This document shows positions 53,146 to 62,875 of a DNA stretch of 64,000 nucleotides, in pieces (position 1 is the first letter of the stretch; every line of letters begins with the position of its first letter). The notes under the pieces were generated by a model. It had not been told where the DNA came from. It ran no database searches and saw only the letters and a program-made list of their open reading frames with translations. The translations under genes and the position numbers were made by a program. This DNA is from Algoriphagus locisalis (GTDB taxonomy: Bacteria; Bacteroidota; Bacteroidia; Cytophagales; Cyclobacteriaceae), in the NCBI RefSeq assembly GCF_900116615.1, contig NZ_FPBF01000004.1, forward strand, positions 248,001 to 312,000, read 5' to 3'.

Positions 53146-54723
53146 TTACTTTCCTTCTACTATTCTTAAGGTTGTTTTACCAGTATGAAGCTGTCCAAAT
53201 CTATCTGTTGCCTGAATGTGAATCACATGTTCACCAGCTTCTAAACCCGCAGGAATACCTCCACGCCAGAGATGCTTACTTGCTGCAGGATTGGAAGGCC
53301 TGCGACCGTCAATCAACTCCTCTGTCACATCCCACTGATACAAATCAACCAAATACGCAGGATCGTAGTCTTCGACCTTAGTTGCCTTTTTCCATTCTCC
53401 ATCATCCACTTTGATCAGCACCTCGTCTCCTTCGCTTCCCATGAAGAAGTTTACAAAGATGCCTGCGGTAGTCCGCTTGTCCTTTTCTAGCACTTTCGGC
53501 GCAAAAATCTCCATCTGATAGTCGCTTGACTTTCCTGCTACTTGATAGCGGATTTTATACTGATTTCCTTCGAAATGAATCAACGCATAGCCTTTCGGCG
53601 TACCATCTCGCATGGTGGACACGGGGATTCCCTTTTCATCCAACGTACCTTTATACCAGTCGCCGGAGGTCGTTCCTACATTGTAATGATGATGCGGCTT
53701 ATCCTGTCTCCACCCATCCTTTTTGTAAAACAAATCCTGCTTCTGCAAATGGGTATGGGCAGAAAGTGAAAGTGTATTTGGGAAATCAGCCAACAAATCA
53801 AATAACTCCTGACGATCCTCGTCCCGGAAAGAATCCCCCTCTTCAGCCAATGGAATGTGCATAGAAATTACGATCAGGTGATCCTTCGGCACAAACTTCA
53901 AATCGTTTTTGAAGAAGTCCATTTGATCGGCTCGCAAACCTCCCCAGTATCCTTGCTGATCCCGAGGATCTGGCCATAAGATGTCATCAATAACGATAAA
54001 GTGCACCTTACCCACATTGTACGCATAAGCACTGGGACCAAAATGGGCTTCGAATGCCTCGTCGGCAAACTCATCATTTTCCACATCATAATTCTGATCG
54101 TGGTTACCCATAACGTTGTACCAAGGGAGACCAACTTTCGCCACAGCTTTGGCATATGGAGTGAATAAACTCAAATCATCTCCTACCAAATCTCCCAAAG
54201 AAAGACCGAAAGCTACATCCTGAATTCCCTCCACTTCGCTGACAATCCCTCGATCGAAGAAGTCAACCTCCTCCAATGTATAAGGCTGGGGATCTCCGAA
54301 GATCAAGGCCGTAAAATCATCAGCTTCTTCCACTGCAGTCATAGCAAAGTTGATTTCTTTAGGAAGCTCCCCTGTGGGAGCAGAGCCTGCAAATTTTAAT
54401 TCAGGTGAACCACTTGGCTTGTGGATATAGTAAAACTGCGGCTTGTTCAATGAATCCAACGGCACAGTATAACCTGTGGGTTTGATCACAAACAACAATT
54501 GTCCGTCTTTCAGTCCTATCTCATAATAGCCCTTTTCATCAGTCTGGACTACTTCTTGGCCGTTCGAAACACTAACCCCCGAAAGTCCGGCTTCCCTACG
54601 TTGCTTTTTGCCGTTTCCGTTAACATCGTGATAGACATAGCCTTTGGCCAGTTCTTGCGAAAAAGCAGTCAGACTTGTTAATCCCAAGGCTAGGATCAGG
54701 CCTGTTTTCATTAATTTACTCAT
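53146..54723 (-). CDS. Secreted calcineurin-like phosphoesterase (MetallophosN/C type)
   Basis: A 525-residue exported enzyme (signal peptide about 1-22, ending AFSQ). Residues about 25-130 are a prealbumin-like beta domain (YVYHDVNGNGKKQRREAGLSG), then the metallophosphatase core with GDPQPY (D144, Q146), GDLVGDD (D178, D182), GNHDQN (N207, H208, D209), ISMHIPL and SAHTHLQ (two late His). The last about 150 residues form the MetallophosC domain. The start at 54723 forms ATGA with the SusD stop, so it is coupled to SusD. It likely frees phosphate from, or trims, the substrate bound by SusCD at the surface or in the periplasm. The substrate is unknown. Confidence 0.92.
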   Translation of the reverse strand: MSKLMKTGLILALGLTSLTAFSQELAKGYVYHDVNGNGKKQRREAGLSGVSVSNGQEVVQTDEKGYYEIGLKDGQLLFVIKPTGYTVPLDSLNKPQFYYIHKPSGSPELKFAGSAPTGELPKEINFAMTAVEEADDFTALIFGDPQPYTLEEVDFFDRGIVSEVEGIQDVAFGLSLGDLVGDDLSLFTPYAKAVAKVGLPWYNVMGNHDQNYDVENDEFADEAFEAHFGPSAYAYNVGKVHFIVIDDILWPDPRDQQGYWGGLRADQMDFFKNDLKFVPKDHLIVISMHIPLAEEGDSFRDEDRQELFDLLADFPNTLSLSAHTHLQKQDLFYKKDGWRQDKPHHHYNVGTTSGDWYKGTLDEKGIPVSTMRDGTPKGYALIHFEGNQYKIRYQVAGKSSDYQMEIFAPKVLEKDKRTTAGIFVNFFMGSEGDEVLIKVDDGEWKKATKVEDYDPAYLVDLYQWDVTEELIDGRRPSNPAASKHLWRGGIPAGLEAGEHVIHIQATDRFGQLHTGKTTLRIVEGK

Positions 54724-56156
54724 TTTTCCCACCATACTTTTGTATTGATATCGTCAGCACCCATTCTGGCTACCGCTGCATTGTAATTATCCGGATTATT
54801 AACTTGAACACTTACTGGGTAGCGAAATCTCACCGGCACTTGTTGGTTGTTTAGCATTCCCTCATTTTTTGGAAGTACAGGGTATCCCGTTCTACGGTAT
54901 TCGAACCACTGCTGATAGTCATTAAAGTACAATCCAATGTACTTTTGAAGCATAATTCGCTCCAGCGTACCATCGTAAGCAGCTTCAGGATTAGCAAAAT
55001 ACTCCTCAGTCATTTCTACTCCCCACTGTTCCATGGCTGCTTTTACGCCATTTTCATAATGCATAGCCGCCTCTGATTCTATCACTCCCCGTTGAGCTAA
55101 TTCAGCTTTGATAAATTCCACTTCAGCATAAGTCAAAAGCAAAGAGATCATCGGAGCTTCTACCAACATGCGGTTGTGATTGCTCGGGATAAACTGAAAC
55201 TGATTTTCATTTCCATCAAATCCACTAGGTATTCCCTTATACCCTATCGCTGTCGTTCCATCAACGCTCCTTGCCTCTGTCATAAACCTTTCTCTTCGAG
55301 GGTCTTCCAAGGAATTCAGCTGATCTACAAAAAACTCAGAAATAGAACGGAACGTAGTGAAGTCAATCGCCCTTCCCCAAGGAGAAAGATTTGGTGTCAC
55401 GCCGGTAATCTGAAGAATCGCCGACTCCGCAGTGTTTTCAAAAACAGGATACTGCTCAGGATTATTGATCATGGAAGCCATTTTCGCAAAAGAGTTCATT
55501 TCAGCTCTTCCCGAAACTCTAAGCAATAATCGTAAATGCAGGGAGTTGGTAAACTTTCTCCATTTTTCTACATCATTGTGAAAAAGGATATCATCTCCGT
55601 AGATCATCGCTTGCGTGTCGTCATATAATGTATTCGCACGTTCCAAATCCTGGAAAATCTGGGAGTAAACTTCCTCCTGTGTATCGAAGACTGGTTGGAA
55701 AATCCCATCCTCTGCCCTGCTCGCCTCTGTCATAGGAATATCGCCAAAGCTATCTGTCAATTGACTCAAGCTGTACGCTCTCAACGTCAATGCGATAGCC
55801 TCATAGTTTACATCTGAATTTTCCACAGCAGATGTTTCCATCTCCTTGATATTGATCAGCCATCTGTAATAGGTACTCCAGGTAGAATTCCCCGCACCCT
55901 CGGAGATATCATAGCGGTGAACACCCCCATTGGCACTAGGAAAAGGTAATGCTACCTGCATAACCTGAAAGGTCCAGGCATCCGCTCTGTCAGTTCCAAA
56001 ACTTGCTATCCCATAGATAGTGGGATTAAGCAAAGTTCCCGGACTAATCTGGTCAATTCTGTTTGGATCCGTGTTGATTTCTTCAAAATCATCCGTGCAG
56101 GAAACTGAAGCCCAAGCCAATGTTCCCAGCAAAAGTGTTGCGATATATTTGTTCAT
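54720..56156 (-). CDS. SusD/RagB-family outer-membrane lipoprotein
   Basis: A 478-residue surface lipoprotein that caps its SusC partner and binds the nutrient. The signal ends in lipobox SVSC (about residue 20), followed by the family opening DDFEEINTDPNRID. Helical TPR-like parts (STYYRWLINIKEMETS, WRKFTNSLHLRLLLRVSG) and the C-terminal WFEYRRTGYPVL are typical of the SusD-like 2 group. The ATG at 56156 is preferred, but one at 56165 is possible. It follows the SusC gene by about 12 bases. Its stop overlaps the phosphoesterase start (ATGA). Confidence 0.93.
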   Translation of the reverse strand: MNKYIATLLLGTLAWASVSCTDDFEEINTDPNRIDQISPGTLLNPTIYGIASFGTDRADAWTFQVMQVALPFPSANGGVHRYDISEGAGNSTWSTYYRWLINIKEMETSAVENSDVNYEAIALTLRAYSLSQLTDSFGDIPMTEASRAEDGIFQPVFDTQEEVYSQIFQDLERANTLYDDTQAMIYGDDILFHNDVEKWRKFTNSLHLRLLLRVSGRAEMNSFAKMASMINNPEQYPVFENTAESAILQITGVTPNLSPWGRAIDFTTFRSISEFFVDQLNSLEDPRRERFMTEARSVDGTTAIGYKGIPSGFDGNENQFQFIPSNHNRMLVEAPMISLLLTYAEVEFIKAELAQRGVIESEAAMHYENGVKAAMEQWGVEMTEEYFANPEAAYDGTLERIMLQKYIGLYFNDYQQWFEYRRTGYPVLPKNEGMLNNQQVPVRFRYPVSVQVNNPDNYNAAVARMGADDINTKVWWEK

Positions 56157-56168
56157 ACTGTTCATCGA

Positions 56169-59100
56169 TTAAAATTTAAGGGTAAGATTCACGCCCATAT
56201 TTCTTGTGGTTGGCAACTGCCCCATTTCCACGCCCGGAAGTAAGGTACCTCCATTCAAAGCGGCAGTTTCCGGATCAAACATTGGGAACTTTGTCCACAT
56301 TGCCAGATCTCGCCCATAGAGTGCTATGGACGCTTGACGAATACTGGTTTTCTGTAAAAATTTGACCGGAACACCATACTCCAATCTCATTTCCCGAAGT
56401 TTAATAAAGGAAGCGTCAAAGGAATTGGACTCTACGTTTGCTCTTCGATAATAATCAGCATAGTAGCTGGCCAGATTGACCTCGGTGGTGTTTGGAGAAA
56501 AAGTCCCATCTCCATTATCCACCACACCTTCACCCACGATAAATCCATCTTCTCTTCCCTTCAAGGTATGCGTAAGCTTTCCTTGCTCAGACATTTTATG
56601 GTGTGTCTGGGAATAAACTATCCCTCCATACTGACCGTCAAAAAGCACACTCATCCGAAGGTTTTTATAGACGAATTCATTCCTAAAACCGCCCTTCCAT
56701 TTCGCATAAGCATTACCTTGGTATTCGATTTCAGCAGGTCTAGCAGGAAGTCCATTGCTGCCATATACAATTTCTCCTTCAGGCGATCTCACAAAACCAA
56801 ACCCGTAAATATCACCGGTAGTCCCGCCCACTTTTGCAATAATGGTCGCGTTGCCCCCAGTTCCAATCACCTGACTTCCATCCACTTCATCAGGAAGAGA
56901 AAGAACTTCATTCTCGTTTTTAGCCCAGGTGATGAAAGAATTCCACTGGAAATTGTTCGTTTTCAAAGGACTGCCGTTCAGCACTAGTTCTATGCCTCGG
57001 TTCTGTACCCTTCCTGCATTCAAGATGGCACTGGAATATCCGGTGGTGATATCCACAGGAACCTGAAGAATCTGATTCTTAGTTTCAGAGATATAGAAAT
57101 TGATGTCAAAACCCAGCCTTCTGTTGAAGAAAATCATCTCCAGCCCTGTTTCGAAACTTGTGGTAATCTCAGGTTTGAAGTTAGTATTGTAAAGAGTAGA
57201 AGGCACAGAAGCAGAGCCGGGAAATTCACTTTGACCGTAGTATTTCGAAGTACGGTAAGGATCAGTATCATTTCCCACTTGAGCCCCTGATACTCTTAAC
57301 TTGGCAAAGGAAATCGGTTCTGGCAAGGTGAAAATATCAGAAAGCACAAAACTGGTACTTACCGATGGGTAGAAGAAGCTGTTGTTTTGAGTAGGTAGCG
57401 TACTTGACCAGTCATTTCTTCCGGTGATGTCCACAAATATTTTTTCATCAAAATCTAAGGTCATCAAGCCGTAAATTGAGTTGATCACGCGATTGTTACT
57501 GTTCGTGGAGAGCACTGGATTGTTTATACCGTTAGCAAGTTTGTAAACACCAGGAATCACCAAGCCGTCCACATAGGCAGACATCATGCGGTATTTTCTC
57601 GACATGTGGTTTCCTCCCACACTTGCTCTTAAGGAGATTTTCTCCGCTAATTTCCCGGTATAGGTGAAAAGGAAATCTGAGTTCTGCTCGTAATTAGTGA
57701 TGTTTTGCTCTTTGTAATATCCTCTTTGGAAATTAGCCGTGCTGTAGGGTCTCTGTTGCGCACGCTCTTCCTGACTCATCGCCAAACTGGTGCGAAGCAT
57801 CAATTCAAAATGATCATTGAAGGTATAATTGGCCGATAGATTACCAAACATTGAATTGTTGTTCACCGAATTGGTCATCTCATAAGCGATCAAATAAGGA
57901 TTGTCTATGAAGGAGCTAAACGGGTGAATTTGATCTACATTTTCCTGACCTTCTTTCCAGATTGGTCTGTACCATTCTAGGTCGATACTCGGATTTTGGA
58001 AAATCATGAAATAAGCAATGGACTGGTTGTTATAGCCAGTTGCAGGAAGGTTGTCTGAGCTCTTGTTAGTATAGTTTACTTTAGCATTTAGCTTCAGCTT
58101 TTTGCTGATTTGCTGGGAAGCGGAAAGTGCGGCTACCAAGCGATCAAAACCTGTGTTCGGCATGATCCACTCATTTTTTGTCTGTGTGATAGATGCTCTC
58201 AGGGAACCTCCTTCGTTAGCTCCTTCCAGTGACACAGAGTTTACCATATTGAAGCCAGTTCTCCAGAAACCTGTCACATTATCTTCATAAGGTCTCCAAA
58301 GCTGGCGCTCTGCAGACTGACCTTCTAGCGTAGGATCATATTGGAAATAGGATTGCCCATCAAACTTTGGCCCGAATGCGCTACTGGTACCACCTGTATT
58401 GGATCCATCTTCAGAAACTCCATAGCTATAAAATAGATCCCCTTCTTCATTAAAAGCTCTGCCTGTTCCTTGACCATATTCGTATTGTCTGTCCGGCCAC
58501 TTGAGTGCATTTTGGAAGCTGAAATTAGAATTGATAGTTACACCCAATCCTTTAGTCCTTTGAGAACCGCTTTTGGTAGTCACGATCAAAGCTCCATTAG
58601 CTGCCCGACTTCCGTAAAGTGCAGTGGCACTTGCTCCCTTCAGCACGTTGATTGACTCGATATCATCCGGATTCAAATCGGCAATACCATTTCCAAAATC
58701 GATTGGAACGTCATTACCCGATCCAGCCCCATAGGCATTGCTTACTCCGGAGGAAGTCAAACCAGAATTCATCGGAACTCCATCGACTACGATCAGGGCA
58801 AAGTTGCCATTTGGATTAAGGGAATTATCTCCTCTCAGACTGATCTGCGAGGAGTTCATCGGTCCAGAACCTGCAGAAAGCACATTCAAACCGGCTACCT
58901 TACCACGTAAAGCATCTGACCAGTTATTCGATCTCGCATCAAGTAATTCTTCTGAATCCACTTTTTGGGTAGCATAACCCAAGGCTTTTTCCTCTCTTTT
59001 GATACCCAAAGCAGTCACAACCACTTCGCCAAGCACATCGCTGTCCAGCCTTAATCTGATGATTAATTCTGTTTGGTTTTGTGCAGTAACTTCTTGCTTA

Positions 59101-59654
59101 TCATAACCTACGTACGAGAATACCAAAACCGCTCCTTCGTCAACAGTAATTGCAAACTTGCCATCCAAATCTGACGTGGTTCCTTTGGTAGTGCCTTTAA
59201 TGATGATGTTGACTCCGGGAAGGGTTTCGCCTGTTTCTTCATCCACGACAATTCCTGAAATCTGCACTTTATCTATCTGCAAAGATTGCATGACAGATTT
59301 CTTCTTTGTGCTGACAGCAATAGTAGCGTTGATTTGTTTGAATTTCAGATTGGACTGAGCAGAAATTTCCTCCAGGATAGTCTGTAGATCAGTTTTCCTG
59401 TTGGTAAAAGTGATTTTGGAATTAAGGTTTAATCCAGTTTCATAGGAAAACTTAAATCCTGACTGTTTTTCTATCTGTACAAATGACTCGGATAGCACCA
59501 ATTCATTAGCGCTTAGCGAGACAATCGTCTCTTCCAGCTTCTGGGCATTGACACCATTGGCAAACACCATGGAGTGCATCCAGCAACTGAGTAGGCAAGC
59601 CGTAAATAATCTCATAGCCAAGGTTTTTAAGGCAGGTGGTAACTTTTTTTTCAT
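56169..59654 (-). CDS. SusC/RagA-family TonB-linked outer-membrane receptor with STN domain
   Basis: A 1161-residue transporter. After a signal peptide, residues about 40-115 form an STN (secretin/TonB N-terminal) domain, the part that signals to FecR. A carboxypeptidase-regulatory-like domain follows (about 130-210: VQISGIVVDEETGETLPGVNI, GTTSDLDGKFAI). Next is the plug with EVVVTALGIKREEKALGY and the EDIESINVLKGASATALYGSRAANG segment. The rest is a large barrel ending in LTLKF. STN plus neighbouring FecR and ECF sigma genes mark it as a transducing receptor whose expression rises when substrate is bound. The substrate is unknown; the downstream phosphoesterase suggests a phosphorylated compound. 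Confidence 0.96.
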   Translation of the reverse strand: MKKKLPPALKTLAMRLFTACLLSCWMHSMVFANGVNAQKLEETIVSLSANELVLSESFVQIEKQSGFKFSYETGLNLNSKITFTNRKTDLQTILEEISAQSNLKFKQINATIAVSTKKKSVMQSLQIDKVQISGIVVDEETGETLPGVNIIIKGTTKGTTSDLDGKFAITVDEGAVLVFSYVGYDKQEVTAQNQTELIIRLRLDSDVLGEVVVTALGIKREEKALGYATQKVDSEELLDARSNNWSDALRGKVAGLNVLSAGSGPMNSSQISLRGDNSLNPNGNFALIVVDGVPMNSGLTSSGVSNAYGAGSGNDVPIDFGNGIADLNPDDIESINVLKGASATALYGSRAANGALIVTTKSGSQRTKGLGVTINSNFSFQNALKWPDRQYEYGQGTGRAFNEEGDLFYSYGVSEDGSNTGGTSSAFGPKFDGQSYFQYDPTLEGQSAERQLWRPYEDNVTGFWRTGFNMVNSVSLEGANEGGSLRASITQTKNEWIMPNTGFDRLVAALSASQQISKKLKLNAKVNYTNKSSDNLPATGYNNQSIAYFMIFQNPSIDLEWYRPIWKEGQENVDQIHPFSSFIDNPYLIAYEMTNSVNNNSMFGNLSANYTFNDHFELMLRTSLAMSQEERAQQRPYSTANFQRGYYKEQNITNYEQNSDFLFTYTGKLAEKISLRASVGGNHMSRKYRMMSAYVDGLVIPGVYKLANGINNPVLSTNSNNRVINSIYGLMTLDFDEKIFVDITGRNDWSSTLPTQNNSFFYPSVSTSFVLSDIFTLPEPISFAKLRVSGAQVGNDTDPYRTSKYYGQSEFPGSASVPSTLYNTNFKPEITTSFETGLEMIFFNRRLGFDINFYISETKNQILQVPVDITTGYSSAILNAGRVQNRGIELVLNGSPLKTNNFQWNSFITWAKNENEVLSLPDEVDGSQVIGTGGNATIIAKVGGTTGDIYGFGFVRSPEGEIVYGSNGLPARPAEIEYQGNAYAKWKGGFRNEFVYKNLRMSVLFDGQYGGIVYSQTHHKMSEQGKLTHTLKGREDGFIVGEGVVDNGDGTFSPNTTEVNLASYYADYYRRANVESNSFDASFIKLREMRLEYGVPVKFLQKTSIRQASIALYGRDLAMWTKFPMFDPETAALNGGTLLPGVEMGQLPTTRNMGVNLTLKF

Positions 59655-59707
59655 AGATTTGAAGTGTTCATGTGATAAAATGTCTGAATCGTTTTTTTAC
59701 TCGAACT

Positions 59708-59735
59708 GAATGGATTCGTTGGCGCGGATCCATTC
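59708..59735. other. Intercistronic stem-loop between fecR and the SusC gene
   Basis: GAATGGAT (59708-59715) and ATCCATTC (59728-59735) form a perfect 8-bp stem with a 12-nt loop just past the fecR stop. In the direction of the operon (minus strand) no T tract follows, so it is not a normal terminator. On the plus strand GCTTTTT follows. It may protect or process the mRNA end and let SusC be expressed apart from fecR. Confidence 0.5.
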
Positions 59736-59740
59736 GCTTT

Positions 59741-60712
59741 TTAAGGGCAATTTTTGAAGGTTAGTGTTACATCTTTGGCAGCTATTTCATAGGTCATCGG
59801 AATAGAATATTGAATCAATTGTAGTAGGTTTTCCAAACTTTGCTTCTCGTACGTCCCGGAAATCTGGCAGCTATTTGAAGCGGTGAGATCAGTAGTGATT
59901 TTCACTCCATACCACTCCTCCAGCGTCTTTACCATCTCTTTCATGTCCGTATTTTCAAAAACAATGATGTCCTCCGTCCAGGCGAAAAGCGGGTCGGATT
60001 TGGGTATAGTGGAGACAGTTCCCCCTTGGTCAGAATAATCAAGGCGAAGATTCGGAGTAAGCATAAAAATTGAATCCGTTGGATCGGACACCTTTACCAA
60101 ACCTGTTTTCACAGCTACTACTTCCTGCTGCTCAGGCTGATTTCTGATGAGAAAAGAAGTCCCTAGAACTTCGGTAGTGAGCGTGGCAGTCTCTACCCGG
60201 AATGGACGGAGTGTGTCGCGCTTTACTTCGAAAAATGCTTCACCGGAAAGTTTTACCAATCTGTTTTCAGAGAAACTTTCTGCAACCTGGATTTTGGTAT
60301 CATGAAATAAACTGACTGTGGAACCGTCGGGTAGTCGGACTTTTTTGATCATCCCCTTCCCATTTTCGAAAGTCAATAACTTAGCCTCCTGCTTTGCCGG
60401 AGTGTCAGACGGAATTCCCTTAATAGCAAAAAGCCCAATTCCAATTAGGATGATAATAGATGCTGCTACTTTCCATCCCAAAAAGCTCTGTTTCGTGGAA
60501 GAATCAGGTATTCGGGAACAAGTAGCTTTCCTGATGTTCTGTAGCATCTCAGATTCTACCTGTGCTTTATTCCGCTTTTTGTGATCCTGAATATGCCAGA
60601 CAGAGTCAATTCCCTTGGTGTACCAAGTATTGAACTTTTGAATTTCTTCTTTGGAAGCTTTGCCTCGCAGGATTTTAGATACAATGTCCAAAAGGGCAGA
60701 TGGTAATCTCAT
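59741..60712 (-). CDS. FecR-type anti-sigma factor
   Basis: A 323-residue inner-membrane anti-sigma factor: N-terminal cytoplasmic part (about 1-78, with a NTWYTKG segment), one membrane helix (about 82-100: KVAASIIILIGIGLFAI), then periplasmic FecR domain (about 110-210; VRLPDGSTVSLFHDTKIQV, LSGEAFFEV, PFRVETATLTTEVLGTSF) and a C-terminal DUF4974-like STN-binding region (about 250-320). It holds the sigma factor of the upstream gene inactive until the SusC receptor's STN domain signals substrate binding. It lies 118 bases after the sigma gene in the same direction. Confidence 0.95.
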   Translation of the reverse strand: MRLPSALLDIVSKILRGKASKEEIQKFNTWYTKGIDSVWHIQDHKKRNKAQVESEMLQNIRKATCSRIPDSSTKQSFLGWKVAASIIILIGIGLFAIKGIPSDTPAKQEAKLLTFENGKGMIKKVRLPDGSTVSLFHDTKIQVAESFSENRLVKLSGEAFFEVKRDTLRPFRVETATLTTEVLGTSFLIRNQPEQQEVVAVKTGLVKVSDPTDSIFMLTPNLRLDYSDQGGTVSTIPKSDPLFAWTEDIIVFENTDMKEMVKTLEEWYGVKITTDLTASNSCQISGTYEKQSLENLLQLIQYSIPMTYEIAAKDVTLTFKNCP

Positions 60713-60830
60713 GTATTGTCGTCTTTCTCTTATTAAGTACCGAAACGACTACTCGACTACCGCTCCATTTGATTATGTAATCGTGAATAATGCGCTATGA
60801 AAAATTAATCTGTCGGTAACAAAACTTTAC

Positions 60831-61358
60831 TTACGCGACCAGATAGATCGCTAATGCCGGCGCCAGATGCTTCAGCTCTCCGCGCAAAATTTTGAGTGAT
60901 TTGGAGAGTTGATTATGAACAGTTTGGGGGGAAATCTTGAGTTTATCGGCTATCTCATCCACCGAATATCCTTCCAACCGACTCATCCGAAAAATAAGCT
61001 GAGATCTCGCAGGAAGCATCTCAACAGCAATCTCTATTTCCTTGTAAAGCTCATCAAAGCCAAAAATATCCTCTTCATAAAAGGATTCAGGCAAAGTATC
61101 GCTTCTAGTTGCCCTGCTTTTCGCCAGTTCATCGAAATGCCTCATTACCTGATACTTTACCGCTGTAAGCAGATAGCCTTTGATCCCGGACTTGATTTCC
61201 AGCGAAGCGCGTCTCTGCCAGATATCTATAAAAATTTCCTGAAGCATATCCTCCACGATGGATTGATCCCCAATTTTACTGTAGGCACTTTGGTACATCA
61301 ATTCCCAATTGTCCTTGAAAACCTGTTCGAAATGCGCTGTACTCTGAAAAGTGGACAT
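60831..61358 (-). CDS. ECF RNA polymerase sigma factor
   Basis: A 175-residue sigma-70-family factor of the extracytoplasmic-function type with region 2 (about 10-85; VEDMLQEIFIDIWQRR, GYLLTAVKYQVMRHF) and region 4 (about 115-160; EMLPARSQLIFRMSRLEGYSVDEIADKLKISPQTVHNQLSKSLKIL). No region 3 is present. The arrangement of sigma, FecR anti-sigma and SusC-STN shows that it drives this SusC/SusD unit. The ATG at 61358 (MSTFQS) was chosen; an earlier in-frame reading is less typical. Confidence 0.96.
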   Translation of the reverse strand: MSTFQSTAHFEQVFKDNWELMYQSAYSKIGDQSIVEDMLQEIFIDIWQRRASLEIKSGIKGYLLTAVKYQVMRHFDELAKSRATRSDTLPESFYEEDIFGFDELYKEIEIAVEMLPARSQLIFRMSRLEGYSVDEIADKLKISPQTVHNQLSKSLKILRGELKHLAPALAIYLVA

Positions 61359-61520
61359 AATCCTATGTAGGGTATGTACCAAAAATAATTGGCTTGGGAC
61401 TAAAAGGTGAAAATGATAGGTTAAGATATTATTAACAGATCGAATGGGAATCCAAAAATGAAAACACCTTGTTCACTAAATTATTATTAGAACAACAAAC
61501 CTTTTTACCATACCAACACA

Positions 61521-61528
61521 TATTTTTG
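61521..61528 (+). promoter_or_regulatory. Candidate -7 box directly before the lipoprotein gene at 61533
   Basis: TATTTTTG matches TAnnTTTG exactly and ends 4 bases before the ATG, so the mRNA would be leaderless or nearly so. No TTG-type -33 box is seen at the usual spacing. Confidence 0.45.
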
Positions 61529-61532
61529 CCGA

Positions 61533-62744
61533 ATGAAAAGAATCCTGCCAGTAGTCATTTGCGTTTTATCATTCCTATCCTGTGTTGAGGATGAGAATCC
61601 AGATTCTCCATCATCTGACAAATTCAAAGTTCAATCCGTGGACTATATAGATGAAAATCAAAAAATGTATATCATCCAACATGATTCAATTGGTAAGGCT
61701 ATAGCTTACAGTGCAATTCAAAATGGTGAAACCGTCGAATTCTTGGTGGACAAAGACAGAAAGTATTTCATAAGTATCTACACGATCACAAAAGGTGAAT
61801 ATGGTCATCAGGAACATATGAGCACATTTTCTAATCAAGATTTGACTTTCGGAATGGTTTTAAAAAAGGACTCATCAAAAGCGCCAGTTCAGACTGGCAC
61901 TTTCAAAGTAAAAGTCACTGATGATGAGCAAGTCGGAGCGTATGTAACAGCTGAGGGCTGGATGTCTGATTTTTCTGTTTACACGAATCTCTATGATGAG
62001 AATGCAAAATTGTTTTCAGGAGTAAAGCATTACATGGCTATAGCAAGCCGAGATTCTGAAAGACGGTATTCCTATATCGATAATCCTCAAAAAGATAAAA
62101 CTTACAATCTGGATTATAAACAAATGAAGGCGTTTGACATCATTCTGGAAGTTCCAAAAGAAGATTTTTTATTTTTTGGCTACAGAATCCTAAGTTTGGA
62201 TAAGAGAGATGGGCGAAACTTCCCAAATTATATTCTCGGAGATAGGGGTTTTTATAATGCTCAGGAAGACCATTATAAACTGGAATATATTGGTGACTTA
62301 AAGACTTATGCGACTAGTATCACCGCCTATAAAGCAGCAAATCAAAATCTATTCTATTACTATTCGAAAATTGGAAGTCCACCAGATAAGATTACTTTCC
62401 TGGATATAGATGATGTAAAGATTGCTAAAAATACGATCTCTGATTTTCAATTTGAAACCACAGTTGAAGACGCTTGGCATTACAGTGTGGGTTTCCAGTC
62501 ATCTAAGAGTGTTACAAATGGGCTGCCTACTTCTCGCTCTTTCATTTGGAGCATAAATGGGCCAGCAAGTTCATTTTCTATCACACTTCCAGAAGAATTA
62601 AAGGAGGCTCATCCTCATTTCCTTTCTGATCTGTCTCACCTCTACTTAGGAGGTGCAGGAATCACTAAGAAAATAAACCAATCAAACTCCGAAGGTATGA
62701 CAGAAGATGAATCCATATCAGTATATCAACTGTATAATAATTAA
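61533..62744 (+). CDS. Lipoprotein of unknown function
   Basis: A 403-residue lipoprotein (signal peptide about 1-16, lipobox FLSC) with an acidic linker (VEDENPDSPSSDKF). The mature part is beta-rich and aromatic (QKMYIIQHDS, EDHYKLEYIGDL, KAANQNLFYYYSKIG) with a central Lys/Asp-rich stretch. No family is recognised. It diverges from the ECF sigma gene with about 175 bases between starts and a promoter-like box right at its ATG; membership of the sigma factor's regulon is possible but unsupported. Confidence 0.72.
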   Translation: MKRILPVVICVLSFLSCVEDENPDSPSSDKFKVQSVDYIDENQKMYIIQHDSIGKAIAYSAIQNGETVEFLVDKDRKYFISIYTITKGEYGHQEHMSTFSNQDLTFGMVLKKDSSKAPVQTGTFKVKVTDDEQVGAYVTAEGWMSDFSVYTNLYDENAKLFSGVKHYMAIASRDSERRYSYIDNPQKDKTYNLDYKQMKAFDIILEVPKEDFLFFGYRILSLDKRDGRNFPNYILGDRGFYNAQEDHYKLEYIGDLKTYATSITAYKAANQNLFYYYSKIGSPPDKITFLDIDDVKIAKNTISDFQFETTVEDAWHYSVGFQSSKSVTNGLPTSRSFIWSINGPASSFSITLPEELKEAHPHFLSDLSHLYLGGAGITKKINQSNSEGMTEDESISVYQLYNN

Positions 62745-62875
62745 CATCTTTTAGTTTTACTACCTTTCTCCCCCTCCTTTCTTAATAAGAACTGGATTTT
62801 TCTAGATAAAAACTATCCTAAATAGAACTCTATTCCTTGCTAGCTGTTTTGTCACTATTCAAGAAAAAGAAAACT

